This document shows positions 14,104 to 23,720 of a DNA stretch of 32,789 bases, in pieces. The notes beneath the pieces are model-generated. The model made no database searches. It worked only from the letters and a program-made list of their open reading frames with translations, and had not been told where the DNA came from. The stretch covers positions 1 through 32,789 of the forward strand of contig CAZWCX010000084.1 of the NCBI GenBank assembly GCA_964632945.1, in the 5' to 3' direction. The position numbers were made by a program, and so were the translations under genes. The DNA comes from CAZWCX01 sp964632945. GTDB taxonomy: Bacteria > Planctomycetota > MHYJ01 > WSZJ01 > CAZWCX01. Positions within the stretch are counted from its first letter, which is position 1. The number at the start of each line of letters is the position of its first letter.

Positions 14104-16104
14104 CTACTTCGCTCCCACGAAGCGCATCCCGTAGAGATCCGTGCTCGCCCCGGGCAGGAAGGTCCCGAGCAGCGACGCCGCCCGCGCTTCGACGGCGGCA
14201 TCCCCGCGCGCCTTGGCTTCGCGCAGCGTCACCTGCAGGCAGGCGATCGCCCAGGTGTTGAACCCGCTGCTGGTGGGATAGACGACGTAGTACGGATTGT
14301 CGTACGACGCGGCCGGCCACGGCACGCCGTCGCGAGCCGGATCCCAGCGGATCGCCCAGGCGATCTTGGGCAACGTGGGATGGAAGCCGTGCATCACTAC
14401 GCTGCGCCCGATCTTCCACGCCAACTCACGGATCGTGGCGGCGGCGGCGGAACGCCCGGCGGTCTCGCACACGTTCGCAAGCGCGTCCAGGCCCTTGACC
14501 GCCAGCGAATCCTCCCAGACCACCCAGCCGGCCCCGTCGGCGATGATGCGGGCGTCGTTCCAGATGATCCGGCTCGGGCGGATCGAACCGGTCACGATCG
14601 TCTTGCCGGGCCATTGCTCGAGGAAGCACTCATGGATGCGGGCGATGGCCCGATCCAGGATCGCCTCGTCCCCGGTCGCCAGATACAGGTTGGCGATCCC
14701 CAGGAAGGTTCGCCCGCCCGCGCGGCCGACGAGGGCCGAGTTGGTCGACCACCCCGGCTTCACGCTGGGAAGCGTGAGGCCCGCGAGGAGCTTCTCGCGC
14801 TTGTGCAGCAACTGCCGGAAACTCGCCATCGAGCCGTTCAGGAGGACGTCTTCCGCCAACCAGAGGCAGCCGTAATGCTGGTAGTCATGGCCGTACCAGC
14901 CTCCGACCCCCTCGGTGTAGTTGAAGGTCCGACCGAGCCGGTCGGGCGACACGCCGGTGTGGTAGTGGGTTCCCTCGTCCCAGGTGACCCAGGACGGGTG
15001 ATCGGACGCGCGGACGATGCGGAAGCCGCCCGCCGGGCCGGACTCGAAAAAGTGCGTCGGACGACAGGCCTCCTGGGCGGTGATCAACTGGTCGAGAAAC
15101 ATGTTCGCGGCGCTGCCCGCACCGACGGTTTCGACGTGCTGCCAGGTGCCGAAGCCGGCCTGGTCACCCGTGTCGCCCGGCCTCCGGTTCTCCAGGTAGC
15201 CGAAGTGCCCGAAGGGGAGATGGAAGGGCTTCGCGATCTTGTCGCGCCATACCGACATGAGCTGGGGTTCCGTGACCGCCGGCGGCGCCGCGCGCCACAC
15301 GCCCCACTCCTTCCAGGGATGCAAAACGTAGAGCGGGTACTCGGCCTCGCCGAACCAGGAGTGGAACTCGGCAAGTTCCTCGGGAGACTTGTCGGGCTTG
15401 GCGACGAACTCCGGGCTGTGGAAGATCAGCGATCCCTGGAAGCGCCGCCCTTGCCCGTCCGACATCTCCGCCACCGAAATCAGGTGCGCCGGATCCGCGC
15501 GACGCATGAAGTTCCAGAAGGTCGCGTGACCGTTGAATCCGAAGGAGGCCGTCATCGGGATCCGGGGCGCGGTCTTGCTTTCGCAGAAGACGCTCAACTC
15601 GTACCGGACGATGTTCTGCCGGTGAAAGACGTAGAGGATGAGTTCGGCGTATCCGGACGCCGTGCGGGCCTGCAACAGGAACACCTTCACGCGGTGATGG
15701 TCGGCGAGCAGGGTCCAGTGGGTGAACACCTCCTTCTGCCCGTTCATGATGATGTACGGCTCGATGCCGTGCATCACCGCCTCCTCCACGAACGGACCGA
15801 GCGCGAATTCGTCGTCGGTCAGGTCGGGCATCACGTCGACCTTGCCGTGGAACCAGGGCGGGACCGCCACGCGACCGACGTTGATGGACGTGCGCGGGAG
15901 CGACCAGACGACGTCGTGGGCGTCGGTCGAGCCGTAGAGCACCCACTGGGTACGGGCCCACGGGGTGGGATTGAAGGCGACGACCTCGACGTCGTCGGCG
16001 CCGGCGGGAAGCAGGCTTCCCCAGCACAGCACCTGGGCGAGCACGGCGGCGCAGAGCGCCCGCCGGATCCGGCGGAATCTCCCTTGCGGAACACCCCTGG
16101 TCAT
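14104..16104 (-). CDS. large secreted protein of unknown function, possibly carbohydrate-active
   Basis: 666 residues. The ATG at 16104-16102 has GGGGAGG (16117-16111) 6 nt upstream and starts a signal peptide (MTRGVPQGRFRRIRRALCAA, cut probably after AGA near residue 36); the longer open frame upstream is discarded for this reason. The first half looks beta-rich (VVAFNPTPWARTQWVLYG; HWTLLADHHRVKVFLLQART), with aromatic-rich loops. The second half (about 390-640) is helical, with GVGGWYGHDYQHYGCLWLAED, GDEAILDRAIARIHE and repeated helix pairs resembling an alpha/alpha toroid. Beta-sandwich plus toroid is a common layout for polysaccharide lyases and glycosidases, and I see a faint likeness to exo-rhamnogalacturonan-lyase-like proteins. 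No catalytic motif can be named. It follows the STN-domain gene by 103 bp on the same strand. Confidence 0.75.
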   Translation of the reverse strand: MTRGVPQGRFRRIRRALCAAVLAQVLCWGSLLPAGADDVEVVAFNPTPWARTQWVLYGSTDAHDVVWSLPRTSINVGRVAVPPWFHGKVDVMPDLTDDEFALGPFVEEAVMHGIEPYIIMNGQKEVFTHWTLLADHHRVKVFLLQARTASGYAELILYVFHRQNIVRYELSVFCESKTAPRIPMTASFGFNGHATFWNFMRRADPAHLISVAEMSDGQGRRFQGSLIFHSPEFVAKPDKSPEELAEFHSWFGEAEYPLYVLHPWKEWGVWRAAPPAVTEPQLMSVWRDKIAKPFHLPFGHFGYLENRRPGDTGDQAGFGTWQHVETVGAGSAANMFLDQLITAQEACRPTHFFESGPAGGFRIVRASDHPSWVTWDEGTHYHTGVSPDRLGRTFNYTEGVGGWYGHDYQHYGCLWLAEDVLLNGSMASFRQLLHKREKLLAGLTLPSVKPGWSTNSALVGRAGGRTFLGIANLYLATGDEAILDRAIARIHECFLEQWPGKTIVTGSIRPSRIIWNDARIIADGAGWVVWEDSLAVKGLDALANVCETAGRSAAAATIRELAWKIGRSVVMHGFHPTLPKIAWAIRWDPARDGVPWPAASYDNPYYVVYPTSSGFNTWAIACLQVTLREAKARGDAAVEARAASLLGTFLPGASTDLYGMRFVGAK

Positions 16105-16162
16105 GTCGAACCTCCCCTCGATGCGAACGAGAACCGGCCGGGGCCCGGGGCCGCCGACCGCC

Positions 16163-16177
16163 GCGGCATGGTGCCGC
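16163..16177 (-). terminator. 6-bp triloop hairpin between the STN gene and the secreted-protein gene
   Basis: GCGGCA (16163-16168), a 3-nt loop and TGCCGC (16172-16177). On the minus strand it sits about 30 nt after the STN gene's stop and about 60 nt before the next start. It is short and lacks a U-tract, so termination is uncertain. Confidence 0.25.
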
Positions 16178-16207
16178 AAACCAGACCCCCGATCCGCGTC
16201 CTGCGAA

Positions 16208-17299
16208 TCAGAAGAAATAGAGCACCCGGTCCCGCACCTGCCACCGCAGGCCGGTCAGGGCCCGGACGTAGTCGAGTACCTCGGCGAGCGGCCGCGGCCC
16301 GCTCGGGAGCGGGATCGCCTCCGCGCGCTCCCAGACGGCACGGTCCGCCACCACGTCGAGGCCGGTCTGACGGCGAATCGCCTCGACCCACCGCGACATC
16401 CGCTGTTCTTCGACCGAGAAGCTGACCGCCCCGGTCAACGCCGGCTCTCCGGCGCCTGCCGGGGCGCGGGTCCCGTCCGGTTTCGTGGCCTGCGCCTTGA
16501 GCACGAGGCCCTGGAGGTACTCCTGCACCGTCCCGGCGTCCGCCGCGGTCGCGAGGCCGGCCGCGCCGCCCGCCGGCGCCGATCGGGGAACGACCAGTCC
16601 GGCGATGGACGGCGGGGCGGACTCGCCGACGGACGGCCCCCCGGGGGGCACCGGGAGATCCTCGCGGTCGCCTGCGTTCGGCTCGGGGGTCATGACGGAC
16701 GCGAGCCCCCGGCGCGCCCGCAGCGCGGGAGTCTCGAGCGGGGAGACGGCTTCCGCGGCGCCGAAGAGGATCGTCCCGTCCCGATCGATCGTGTGCGCGA
16801 GGGAGATCCGGAGAAGCCCGTAGTACCGCTCGATCGCCATGAGGAGGCGATCGAACGGCAGGTCGAGGATCACCCCGGCGGGAAGCGCCGGAAGGTCCGG
16901 GGGAAGCGCGACCACGCGAAACCGCAACCCCGCGTCGGCGGCGGCGCGGGCGAGCCGGTCGGAAAGGGGAGCATTCCCGGTCCGGAGTTCGACCGGGGTA
17001 GCCCAGCGCGCGAGGGTCGCTTCGACGGCGGCATCGAGGTGCCACGGATAGTCGGGCGGCGAACCGGGGACCCTGCGGTCAGGGGCGGTCCCTTCGACCC
17101 GGCGCGTGGTCGGGTTGCAATCCGGAGCCTGCGGTACGAACGCATTCCCCGGCAGGAGAGCGGGAGCACGCGAGGCGGAGGGGGCCTCCGACGGCCGGAC
17201 CGCACGGCGAACGGTTGACTGCTGAAGCGCGGCCATGGGAACGACCAGGATCGCGGCAACCACGAGGAGCCCGCGGAGCGTATTCGAGTGCGCCGTCAT
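16208..17299 (-). CDS. membrane-anchored protein with two STN-like (secretin/TonB N-terminal) modules
   Basis: 363 residues. The ATG at 17299-17297 has GGAGG (17315-17311) 11 nt upstream. An N-terminal hydrophobic segment (about 8-26, LRGLLVVAAILVVPMAALQ) is a signal anchor or signal peptide. Two similar modules follow. The first is about 98-180 (VELRTGNAPLSDRLARAA ... DLPFDRLLMAIERYYGL ... TILFG). The second is about 293-363 (FSVEEQRMSRWVEAIRRQTG ... PRPLAEVLDYVRALTGL ... VLYFF). Each has the beta-alpha-beta rhythm 'xxxL-xxxL-xxxhGhxhxh...pL-xxhLxxhhxxxtGLxhxhxdxxhhF' seen in STN domains. The linker between them is Pro/Ala/Gly-rich. No secretin or TonB-receptor barrel follows, so this is a stand-alone periplasmic module. 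It probably shares a transcript with the beta-helix gene upstream; the 294-bp gap between them holds no clear promoter. Confidence 0.7.
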   Translation of the reverse strand: MTAHSNTLRGLLVVAAILVVPMAALQQSTVRRAVRPSEAPSASRAPALLPGNAFVPQAPDCNPTTRRVEGTAPDRRVPGSPPDYPWHLDAAVEATLARWATPVELRTGNAPLSDRLARAAADAGLRFRVVALPPDLPALPAGVILDLPFDRLLMAIERYYGLLRISLAHTIDRDGTILFGAAEAVSPLETPALRARRGLASVMTPEPNAGDREDLPVPPGGPSVGESAPPSIAGLVVPRSAPAGGAAGLATAADAGTVQEYLQGLVLKAQATKPDGTRAPAGAGEPALTGAVSFSVEEQRMSRWVEAIRRQTGLDVVADRAVWERAEAIPLPSGPRPLAEVLDYVRALTGLRWQVRDRVLYFF

Positions 17300-17593
17300 G
17301 AACGAAGAAGCCTCCGAAGGTGACCGGGAGGGGACGAACCTGTCCGCTCGACACTGTTCGGACCCGGTCTGCGGGATTCGCGACAAATGAAGATTCCCGG
17401 CGCAGTTTTCCGGGCCACCGGCGGGAAGACCCCAGCCCGGGTGATTCTCGAGGACGCGTCAGCGGCTCCGTGATGAACCCACCCGGCGAGGCGCGACCAG
17501 GCGGAGATGCCCCGGTGCATCGCCGACGGCGGGCAACGGAGCCCGGCGCGAACCGCGACCGGACCAACCCAGGAAATCCAGGCGGAAGCCCCG

Positions 17594-19765
17594 TTAGGTC
17601 TCCGGAAACGCCAGGCGGAACCAGACGCCGGAGGAGGTGTTGGACCAGGCGCCCCGGTGCAGGGGATCACCCGACCACAGGAAGAAGCCGGTCCAACCAG
17701 GGCCGCCGGTTCCGTATGCGGCGCTCGACCCGGCGATCCGGTAGTTGCCGCTGGTGAGCGCGGACGGGTCGAGGAAAAAGGCTCCCCCGGTCGTGAACGT
17801 CCCGAACGGGATCGCGGTCACGAAGTGGTTGTAGGACGGGTTCAGGGTCGCGGCCGATCGTCCGGGCAAGAACCCGACGGGACCGGCGAAGACGGTATTG
17901 CGGATTTCCAGCTTCGAGCGGAGCGGCCGCAGCGGATCGAAAGGCGCCTCCAGGGTGCCGAATTGCACGGATCCGGCGAAGGTGCAATTCCACAGGACGG
18001 AGTCCCGGTACCGGCCGACCAGGGGGCTCTGGCCGATGGAGGCGCCGGTGGCGATCAGGAGGTCGATGAAGGCGACCCGGCGCAGGTCGCGGGAGGAGTC
18101 GTACAGTCCCTGGGAATTGGCGATGTCGTGGGAGCGCAGGTGGGCGATCACCAGATTCTCGTAATCCCCTTCGATCTTCAGGATGTCGGGATGGATGGCG
18201 TCGTGCCAGCGGATCCCGGTGGCGAGGACCGCGAGGAAAAGCGACCGCGTCGACGCTCCGCTGGAGGGTTCGGGCACGGCGCCCGGATTCGCCACGTCGA
18301 TCCAGTTGGGGCCGGTCCCCAAGATCGGGTAGGTTCCGTGGTTGGCCGCGGTGCCGACGATCTGCAGGCCGAGACGCGTGTGGCCGGCCATGAGCGTCCA
18401 GGGGGCGGTAAAGGCCGGTCCGTGCGCCGAAGCCGCGTCCACGATCCGCATCACCCCGGGGGCGGGGACCTGGATTTCGATTCCCGTGTACGGAGTGGCC
18501 GCGGGCACGCCGGGCAGGCTGCCCGCGGTGTACCGCTGCCCCTCGATCTGGGTGTTGAGCACGAGCCGGGGCCGGCGGCTGCCCACGGATCCGAGGTTGA
18601 TCCCCTGGCCGACGAAGCGGGAAATGCGATTGTCCCGCGCGCGGGTGAAGCCGCCGAGGGCGTTGAGCGAGTCGTGGAACGTATTGGCGGTGTACCAGAT
18701 CTCGCCCTGGGGGCCGTCGATCGAGACCGGCCAGCTGCCGGTGCGGCCGAAGACGCGGGCGTTGAAGACCCCCTCGGGGGAGGTCAGGTCGCAGCCGTCC
18801 ACCCAGATCGTGGGCAGGCAACCCGACCACGCGCTGATCACGATCGCCAGGTCGAGCAGGCGCAGTCCGCGGAGCTTGAGCCGAAAGTTCGCTCCGCCCC
18901 CGACCGGAAGCCAGTCGGACGGACCGTCGTTCTCCGCGCGGATCAGGCGTACGGACCCCGGCGGGGCGGACGGGTCGGCGACCACCTCGCAGAAGTAGTG
19001 GCCGCTCGTGAAGACGTTGCCGAGGTAGCGCCCGGCGCGCCCGAGACCCACGTGGGTCCCCGCCATGGCGATCACCTTCCCCCCGCCGGCGTCGTCGCCG
19101 ACCTTGGCCAGATGGATCGCCTTGGCCAGCGTCCGCACCGCCGTGGCCGGGGTCAGGCCGCTGCCGAGATCGTCGGCCGCGGCCGGACTGCAGTAAATCA
19201 CCCGGGTGCTGGGCGGAGTGGCACCCGCTCGATGGTTGTAGAAGACGAACGGGTCCGGCAGCGTGAAGGTGTCGAGCCCGGCCTGCGCGCCTGCGGAAGT
19301 GGAACGGGTGTTCACATACACGGTGGCCGTGAGGCTGTACTCCCCCTCGGGAAGATCGGCCATGCGGAAGACATGCCCGTAGCCGAAGACGGGGTAGGGC
19401 AGCGGGAAGGGCCATCCATGGATGGGCGCCCGGGTGGAGGTATCGTTGGGGACGTGAATGGATGGGGCGTATGAGGTCCGAAGACCGAAGGGGGACCCGT
19501 TGCGCAGGATGTCGAAGCGAACGTGCGAAACGCTGCCGTAGTGCTCGGGACAAACGGCGATCACGACGGGCACGGCGAGCTGATCCGGCGCGGTGTAGAC
19601 CGTGCCCGGGAAGGTCGCCCACTGAGCGGTGATGGCGGTGGCGGAGGGCGTTTCCGGGTCAGCCGCCGCAGGGCGTGGCGTGCCGGCGGCGAAGAGGGCC
19701 AGGGAAAGCAGCGTACGAACCAGGAAGATCGTCCGGCGGCAACGCCGGGGAGTGCTGGACCGCAT
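17594..19765 (-). CDS. secreted right-handed parallel beta-helix protein
   Basis: 723 residues. The ATG at 19765-19763 begins an N-terminal signal peptide (basic MRSSTPRRCRR, then TIFLVRTLLSLALFAAG, cut after AAA near 36); the ribosome site is weak (GGGG). Residues 40-190 look like a beta-sandwich. From about 190 (VIYCSPAAADDLGSGLTPATAVRTLAKAI; quoted in part: DLGSGLTPATAVRTL) comes the entry motif common to beta-helix proteins, followed by coils of short strands with Asn/Asp/Gly turns to about 680. Such folds include pectate-lyase-like enzymes and surface adhesins. No catalytic Asp/Arg set can be recognised. It lies 168 bp after the kinase at 19934 on the same strand. An AT-rich patch at 19852-19863 may mark its own promoter. 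Confidence 0.78.
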   Translation of the reverse strand: MRSSTPRRCRRTIFLVRTLLSLALFAAGTPRPAAADPETPSATAITAQWATFPGTVYTAPDQLAVPVVIAVCPEHYGSVSHVRFDILRNGSPFGLRTSYAPSIHVPNDTSTRAPIHGWPFPLPYPVFGYGHVFRMADLPEGEYSLTATVYVNTRSTSAGAQAGLDTFTLPDPFVFYNHRAGATPPSTRVIYCSPAAADDLGSGLTPATAVRTLAKAIHLAKVGDDAGGGKVIAMAGTHVGLGRAGRYLGNVFTSGHYFCEVVADPSAPPGSVRLIRAENDGPSDWLPVGGGANFRLKLRGLRLLDLAIVISAWSGCLPTIWVDGCDLTSPEGVFNARVFGRTGSWPVSIDGPQGEIWYTANTFHDSLNALGGFTRARDNRISRFVGQGINLGSVGSRRPRLVLNTQIEGQRYTAGSLPGVPAATPYTGIEIQVPAPGVMRIVDAASAHGPAFTAPWTLMAGHTRLGLQIVGTAANHGTYPILGTGPNWIDVANPGAVPEPSSGASTRSLFLAVLATGIRWHDAIHPDILKIEGDYENLVIAHLRSHDIANSQGLYDSSRDLRRVAFIDLLIATGASIGQSPLVGRYRDSVLWNCTFAGSVQFGTLEAPFDPLRPLRSKLEIRNTVFAGPVGFLPGRSAATLNPSYNHFVTAIPFGTFTTGGAFFLDPSALTSGNYRIAGSSAAYGTGGPGWTGFFLWSGDPLHRGAWSNTSSGVWFRLAFPET

Positions 19766-19933
19766 GGTGACGAGGCCCCGAATCGGAACGGAAGGACGAC
19801 CGGTCGTCTACGGGGCATTGGTTCGGGATCCGTGGCCGAACTTCGGGAGGAATTTAGATTCTGCGCGAACCCGAGGAGGAGGCGGATCGAGGCCGGTTGC
19901 GGGGTGGCAGGGCGGGGGCGGCGGGACTCGGAC

Positions 19934-22900
19934 CTACCGGCCCGCCGCCCACTTCGCCTGCTGGAGGAGCGGGGCCAAAGTTTCCCGGAGCGACGGTTGA
20001 AGCCGAATCGCGCGCTCCAATTGGTCCGCGGCTTCCGGCCAGCGCTGCAGTTCGGCCAGCACCTTGCCGTACTCGCCCCGGAATTGGGCGCTCTCGGGAT
20101 GCAGGGCAATCACCCGCTCGAGATCGGCCAAGGCCTCCCCGGTACGCTTCAGCGCCAGAAGCGGCGTGTGACGTGCGAACAGAGTGGCCGGATGGTCCGG
20201 CTGCAGTTCGAGGGCACGGGAATAGTCCGCCACGGACCCTTCGTGATCGCCCCGCAGGGTGCGAATCGTTCCCCTCGTCCGGTAGGCTTCCAGGAATTCC
20301 GGGTTCAATTCGATCGCGCGCGAGAAGTCCTCTTCGCTTTCCCGAAGGCGGCCCAATCGATAACGCAGCACTCCGCGGTTGTGGAGCGGTTTGGGATCGT
20401 CTTTCCGCAGCCTCACGATCACGCCGAAGTCCTCTTCCGCCTCGCGCAGGTTTCCGACCGCGGTCCGCGCCGTTGCGCGCAACACGTAGGCATCCAGCAA
20501 ACTCGGGTCCCGGCTCAAAGCCAGGGTCGCGGCGGTGACCGCGGCCGAGAAGTTCCCTCGCGCCACCTGGAGAGAGGCCTGCAGCACGAACACCTCCGGG
20601 AAGTGCGGAGCCTGTTGGAGGATCGCCTGGAGGTCCGCCTCGGCCTCGTCTACGCGCCGCAGCCGGACGAACGACAGACCCCGTGAAGTGCGGACTCGGG
20701 GGTGGTCGAAGCCCCCCTCGAGGGCCCGCGTAAACGCCGTCACGGCCTCCTCATGTCGGTCGCGCAGGAAGCTGACCTGACCCAGGACCGCCCAGGCGCG
20801 TCCGCAGTGCGGATCGGCGGCGATGACCCGTTTCGCGTCCTCCTCGGCGGCGTCGAGCGAATGGCCCTGGAGACTTGCATGGGCCCGGGCTTCCAGCAGG
20901 CGCACTTCGTGCGGGCGCTCCACGAGCAACCGCGAATAGTGTTCGACGGCCTCCCGCCACCGCCCCGCCTCTTCGAGGTTCAGTCCGGCCTGGAGGCCGG
21001 CGGGGTCGTGGGCCGCCTCGAGGTCGGGAACGACCGGGTCGGATGGGTCCAATCCCGCGAGTCCGTGCTCCAAGAGAGCCGCCGACAAGGAGGTATCGTT
21101 CGGGGACAACGCCCTCGCCTGGCGAACATCGGCCCGGGCGGCGTCGCGGTCGCCCTCCGCGAGGCGCACCATCGCGCGGGTGACGTAGTTCTCGGGCGCG
21201 ACCGCATCCAGCTTCACGGCCTGTTCGGCATCGTCCCGGGCTCCCTCGAGGTCGTTGCGCCCGAGCCGCAGACGCGCGCGTTGCTGGAAGGCGCCGCTGT
21301 CTCCGGGATGCTCTCGGACCGCCCGGTCGAGGTCGGCCGCCGCGCCGTCCCAGTCCCGGCGGAGCATTCGGGTCTGGGCGCGCGCGCGCAGGGCCTGCAG
21401 GTAGGTGGGGAACCGGTCCAGCGCCTGGTCCAGGTCTGCTTCCGCCTGGGCGGGTTTCTCCGCGGTCTGATGGATCGAGGCGCGCAGCAGCAGTCCGTAC
21501 ACGAGCCCCGGATCGATTTCCAGACCGCGATCACAATCGGCGAGGGCCGGTTCCGGGCGGCCCAGGTGCCAGTAGGCCACCGCCCGGCGGACATGCGCCC
21601 CGCCCGGGGAGGGGCAGCCGAGCGCGAGCGCGTGCGTCAGATCTTCAACGACTCCCTCCCAATCCCGGAAAGCGGCCCGGGCCTGGGCGCGGACGAGCCG
21701 GAGGGACGCATGATGGGGCGCCAGCCTGACGGCCGTATCGGCATCCGCGCGACCCTCCGTCTGGAGCGGATACAGGGAGGCGCGCACGATGAGGAATTCC
21801 TCGATCTGTCCGCCGCGATCGATCTCGTGGGCGCAGATCTGCGACGCCTCCTGGACCCTTCCCGCCAGGGCCGCGCCCCAGACCTCGCTCAGCGCCCTCT
21901 CCTTGCGGTGCAGCCCGGCCGCGGCGGCCGCGCGGCGGAAGTGCGTCCGCGCCGCCTGCGCCACGCCCTCCTCCACCTGCAAGTCCGTCGGCGTGATCGC
22001 CCGCAATTCGCGTTCGAACGCAATGCGGACCAGGACGTCGACGAGCTGGATCCCGAGTTCGAAATCGATCCCCCCGTCCTCCGGCTCGGCGGCCGAGGCC
22101 TGCCGCAGGTCCGCGATCGCCGCCTCGTGTTCCCCCGCCAGACGCAGGGCCCGCGCCCGCCCCAGGAGGAGGCGCGGGTCGCCCGGGAATTCCGCCAGCA
22201 ACCGGTCCGCCTCGGCGGCCGCTTCCGCCCCCCGCCTGCGCACCTCGGCCGGATCGGCATGGCCGTCGTACACGCCCGCCCGCGCGCCTTCCGCCAGGAG
22301 CGTGACGCGCTGCCGCGCCTCGTGACGGCGCTCCTCGGCGTGCTCCCGCGCGCGCGCACGCCGGGCCTCCCCCGCCTGGCGGACGTAGCCCACGGCGAGA
22401 GTCGCCGCCGCCAGCAGCGCCAACAGCGCCGCAACCGCCACGGCGGCGAACGCCGGTCTTCGACGCGCCTTGTGCCACCAGCGCGCCACACCGACGACCG
22501 GCCTCGCCTCGATCGGCTCGCCCGCCAGAAAGCGGCCCAGGTCTGCGGCCAACGCAGCGGCCGAACCATAGCGCCGGCCGCGGTCCTTTTCCATCGCCTT
22601 GGCGCAGATGGTCTCGAGATCGACGTGCGCCTTCGGCTCCAGTGCTCGCAACGGCGGCGGGTCGTGGTGCATCACCTTCATCAGGATCGCCAGTATGCCC
22701 TCCCCCTCGAAGGGTCGCCGGTTGGTCAGGAGTTCGTACAGGATCACTCCGAGGGAGAAGACGTCGCTGCGAGCGTCGACTTGATGCGCGTCGCCGTCCG
22801 CCTGTTCGGGCGACAGGTAGCCCGGCGTACCCAGGACGGCCCCGGAACGGGTCAAGGTCGCAACCCGGGCGAAGGCGGCGGGGTCTTGCGACGAGGGTTT

Positions 22901-23656
22901 GACCTCCTTGGCCAAACCGAAATCCGCCACGCGCGGGCGGCCCTCGCGGTCGATCAGGATGTTCCCGGGCTTCAAGTCCCGGTGGATCACGCCCTGCACG
23001 TGGGCATGTTCCACCGCTTCCGCGACCAAGCGCAGAACTTCCGCCCGCGCGCGCAGAGAAGGCGAGGACCGCGCCACCCAGGCGTCGAGGGACTCCCCCT
23101 CGACCAGTTCCATGGCCAGGTACGGCCGTCCGCCGGTTTCTCCGATGTCATAGACTTCGACGATGCCGGGATGGCGCAGGCGGGCGACCGCGTGAGCCTC
23201 GCGATGGAACCGTTCGATGTCTTCCGCGGACGCGAGCGAGCCCGCCGCCATGACCTTGAGGGCGACCAGGCGATCGAGCCCGCGCTGGCGGGCCCGATAG
23301 ACGATCCCCATCGCTCCGCGGCCGACCTCGTCGATCACCTCGTACTTCTCGAGACCAGGGACCGGCTCGCCCACGAGGGTCTCCGTGGCGGGCGAACGGG
23401 CGACCACGTCGGGCCGTCCGCCGCGTTGGGTCGACTGCGTTTCATCGCTCGCGCCGGTGAGCAGGCGAACGGCCTCCAGAACTCGCGCAACCTCCGCATC
23501 GGAGAGGACCCCGAGCGCGACCAGCGCCTGGGGCAACGGCCCGACCCGCCGGCCCAGGGTGATTTCCCGGCGCGCCGCGGCCACCGCGGCTTCGCTCACA
23601 CGCCCCGCGGCGACGGCGATCCGGGCGAAATCCTCGTCCGCGACCTTGGCTGCCAT
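19934..23656 (-). CDS. membrane Ser/Thr protein kinase with GspE-N-like N-terminus and long TPR region
   Basis: 1240 residues. The ATG at 23656-23654 (MAAKVADEDFARIAVAAGRV) has AGGAAGG about 10 nt upstream; the frame is open further upstream, but that part is Ser/Arg low-complexity and crosses the promoter. Residues 4-68 form a small helical domain of GspE-N/MshEN type, ending LVALGVLSDAEVARVLEA. The kinase domain spans about 104-375: GRGAMGIVY, K134, HRDLKPGN from 225 (D227), DFG, SPEQ. All catalytic residues are present. A transmembrane helix lies at about 400-424, followed by an Arg/Glu-rich coiled coil and roughly 18 TPR-like units of the canonical 34-residue type to the C-terminus. It is divergent from the GGDEF-Fis/kinase pair and heads a minus-strand group of three exported-protein genes, which it may regulate or be fed by. 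Confidence 0.93.
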   Translation of the reverse strand: MAAKVADEDFARIAVAAGRVSEAAVAAARREITLGRRVGPLPQALVALGVLSDAEVARVLEAVRLLTGASDETQSTQRGGRPDVVARSPATETLVGEPVPGLEKYEVIDEVGRGAMGIVYRARQRGLDRLVALKVMAAGSLASAEDIERFHREAHAVARLRHPGIVEVYDIGETGGRPYLAMELVEGESLDAWVARSSPSLRARAEVLRLVAEAVEHAHVQGVIHRDLKPGNILIDREGRPRVADFGLAKEVKPSSQDPAAFARVATLTRSGAVLGTPGYLSPEQADGDAHQVDARSDVFSLGVILYELLTNRRPFEGEGILAILMKVMHHDPPPLRALEPKAHVDLETICAKAMEKDRGRRYGSAAALAADLGRFLAGEPIEARPVVGVARWWHKARRRPAFAAVAVAALLALLAAATLAVGYVRQAGEARRARAREHAEERRHEARQRVTLLAEGARAGVYDGHADPAEVRRRGAEAAAEADRLLAEFPGDPRLLLGRARALRLAGEHEAAIADLRQASAAEPEDGGIDFELGIQLVDVLVRIAFERELRAITPTDLQVEEGVAQAARTHFRRAAAAAGLHRKERALSEVWGAALAGRVQEASQICAHEIDRGGQIEEFLIVRASLYPLQTEGRADADTAVRLAPHHASLRLVRAQARAAFRDWEGVVEDLTHALALGCPSPGGAHVRRAVAYWHLGRPEPALADCDRGLEIDPGLVYGLLLRASIHQTAEKPAQAEADLDQALDRFPTYLQALRARAQTRMLRRDWDGAAADLDRAVREHPGDSGAFQQRARLRLGRNDLEGARDDAEQAVKLDAVAPENYVTRAMVRLAEGDRDAARADVRQARALSPNDTSLSAALLEHGLAGLDPSDPVVPDLEAAHDPAGLQAGLNLEEAGRWREAVEHYSRLLVERPHEVRLLEARAHASLQGHSLDAAEEDAKRVIAADPHCGRAWAVLGQVSFLRDRHEEAVTAFTRALEGGFDHPRVRTSRGLSFVRLRRVDEAEADLQAILQQAPHFPEVFVLQASLQVARGNFSAAVTAATLALSRDPSLLDAYVLRATARTAVGNLREAEEDFGVIVRLRKDDPKPLHNRGVLRYRLGRLRESEEDFSRAIELNPEFLEAYRTRGTIRTLRGDHEGSVADYSRALELQPDHPATLFARHTPLLALKRTGEALADLERVIALHPESAQFRGEYGKVLAELQRWPEAADQLERAIRLQPSLRETLAPLLQQAKWAAGR

Positions 23657-23690
23657 GACTTCGCTGCCTTCCTTCGGTCGACCCGTGCTG

Positions 23691-23720
23691 ATCGTAAGGG
23701 GGCGGATCCCGGGCTGACAA
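23691..23720 (-). promoter_or_regulatory. sigma-70-like promoter of the kinase at 19934-23656
   Basis: On the minus strand TTGTCA (23720-23715), an 18-bp spacer and TACGAT (23696-23691) lie 35 bp from the ATG at 23656. The expected leader is about 28 nt and includes the AGGAAGG site. Confidence 0.65.

Noticed and set aside
8741..14419. 1892-codon minus-strand open frame
   Set aside because: It crosses plsC, the small exported protein and a kinase on the other strand; low-complexity His/Arg/Pro composition.
16105..16179. Upstream start for the secreted 666-residue protein
   Set aside because: GGGGAGG 6 nt before the ATG at 16104 and the signal peptide right after it decide the shorter start.
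10828..16425. 1865-codon plus-strand open frame
   Set aside because: It shadows the kinase in another frame, then runs antisense to the secreted-protein gene; no domain content.
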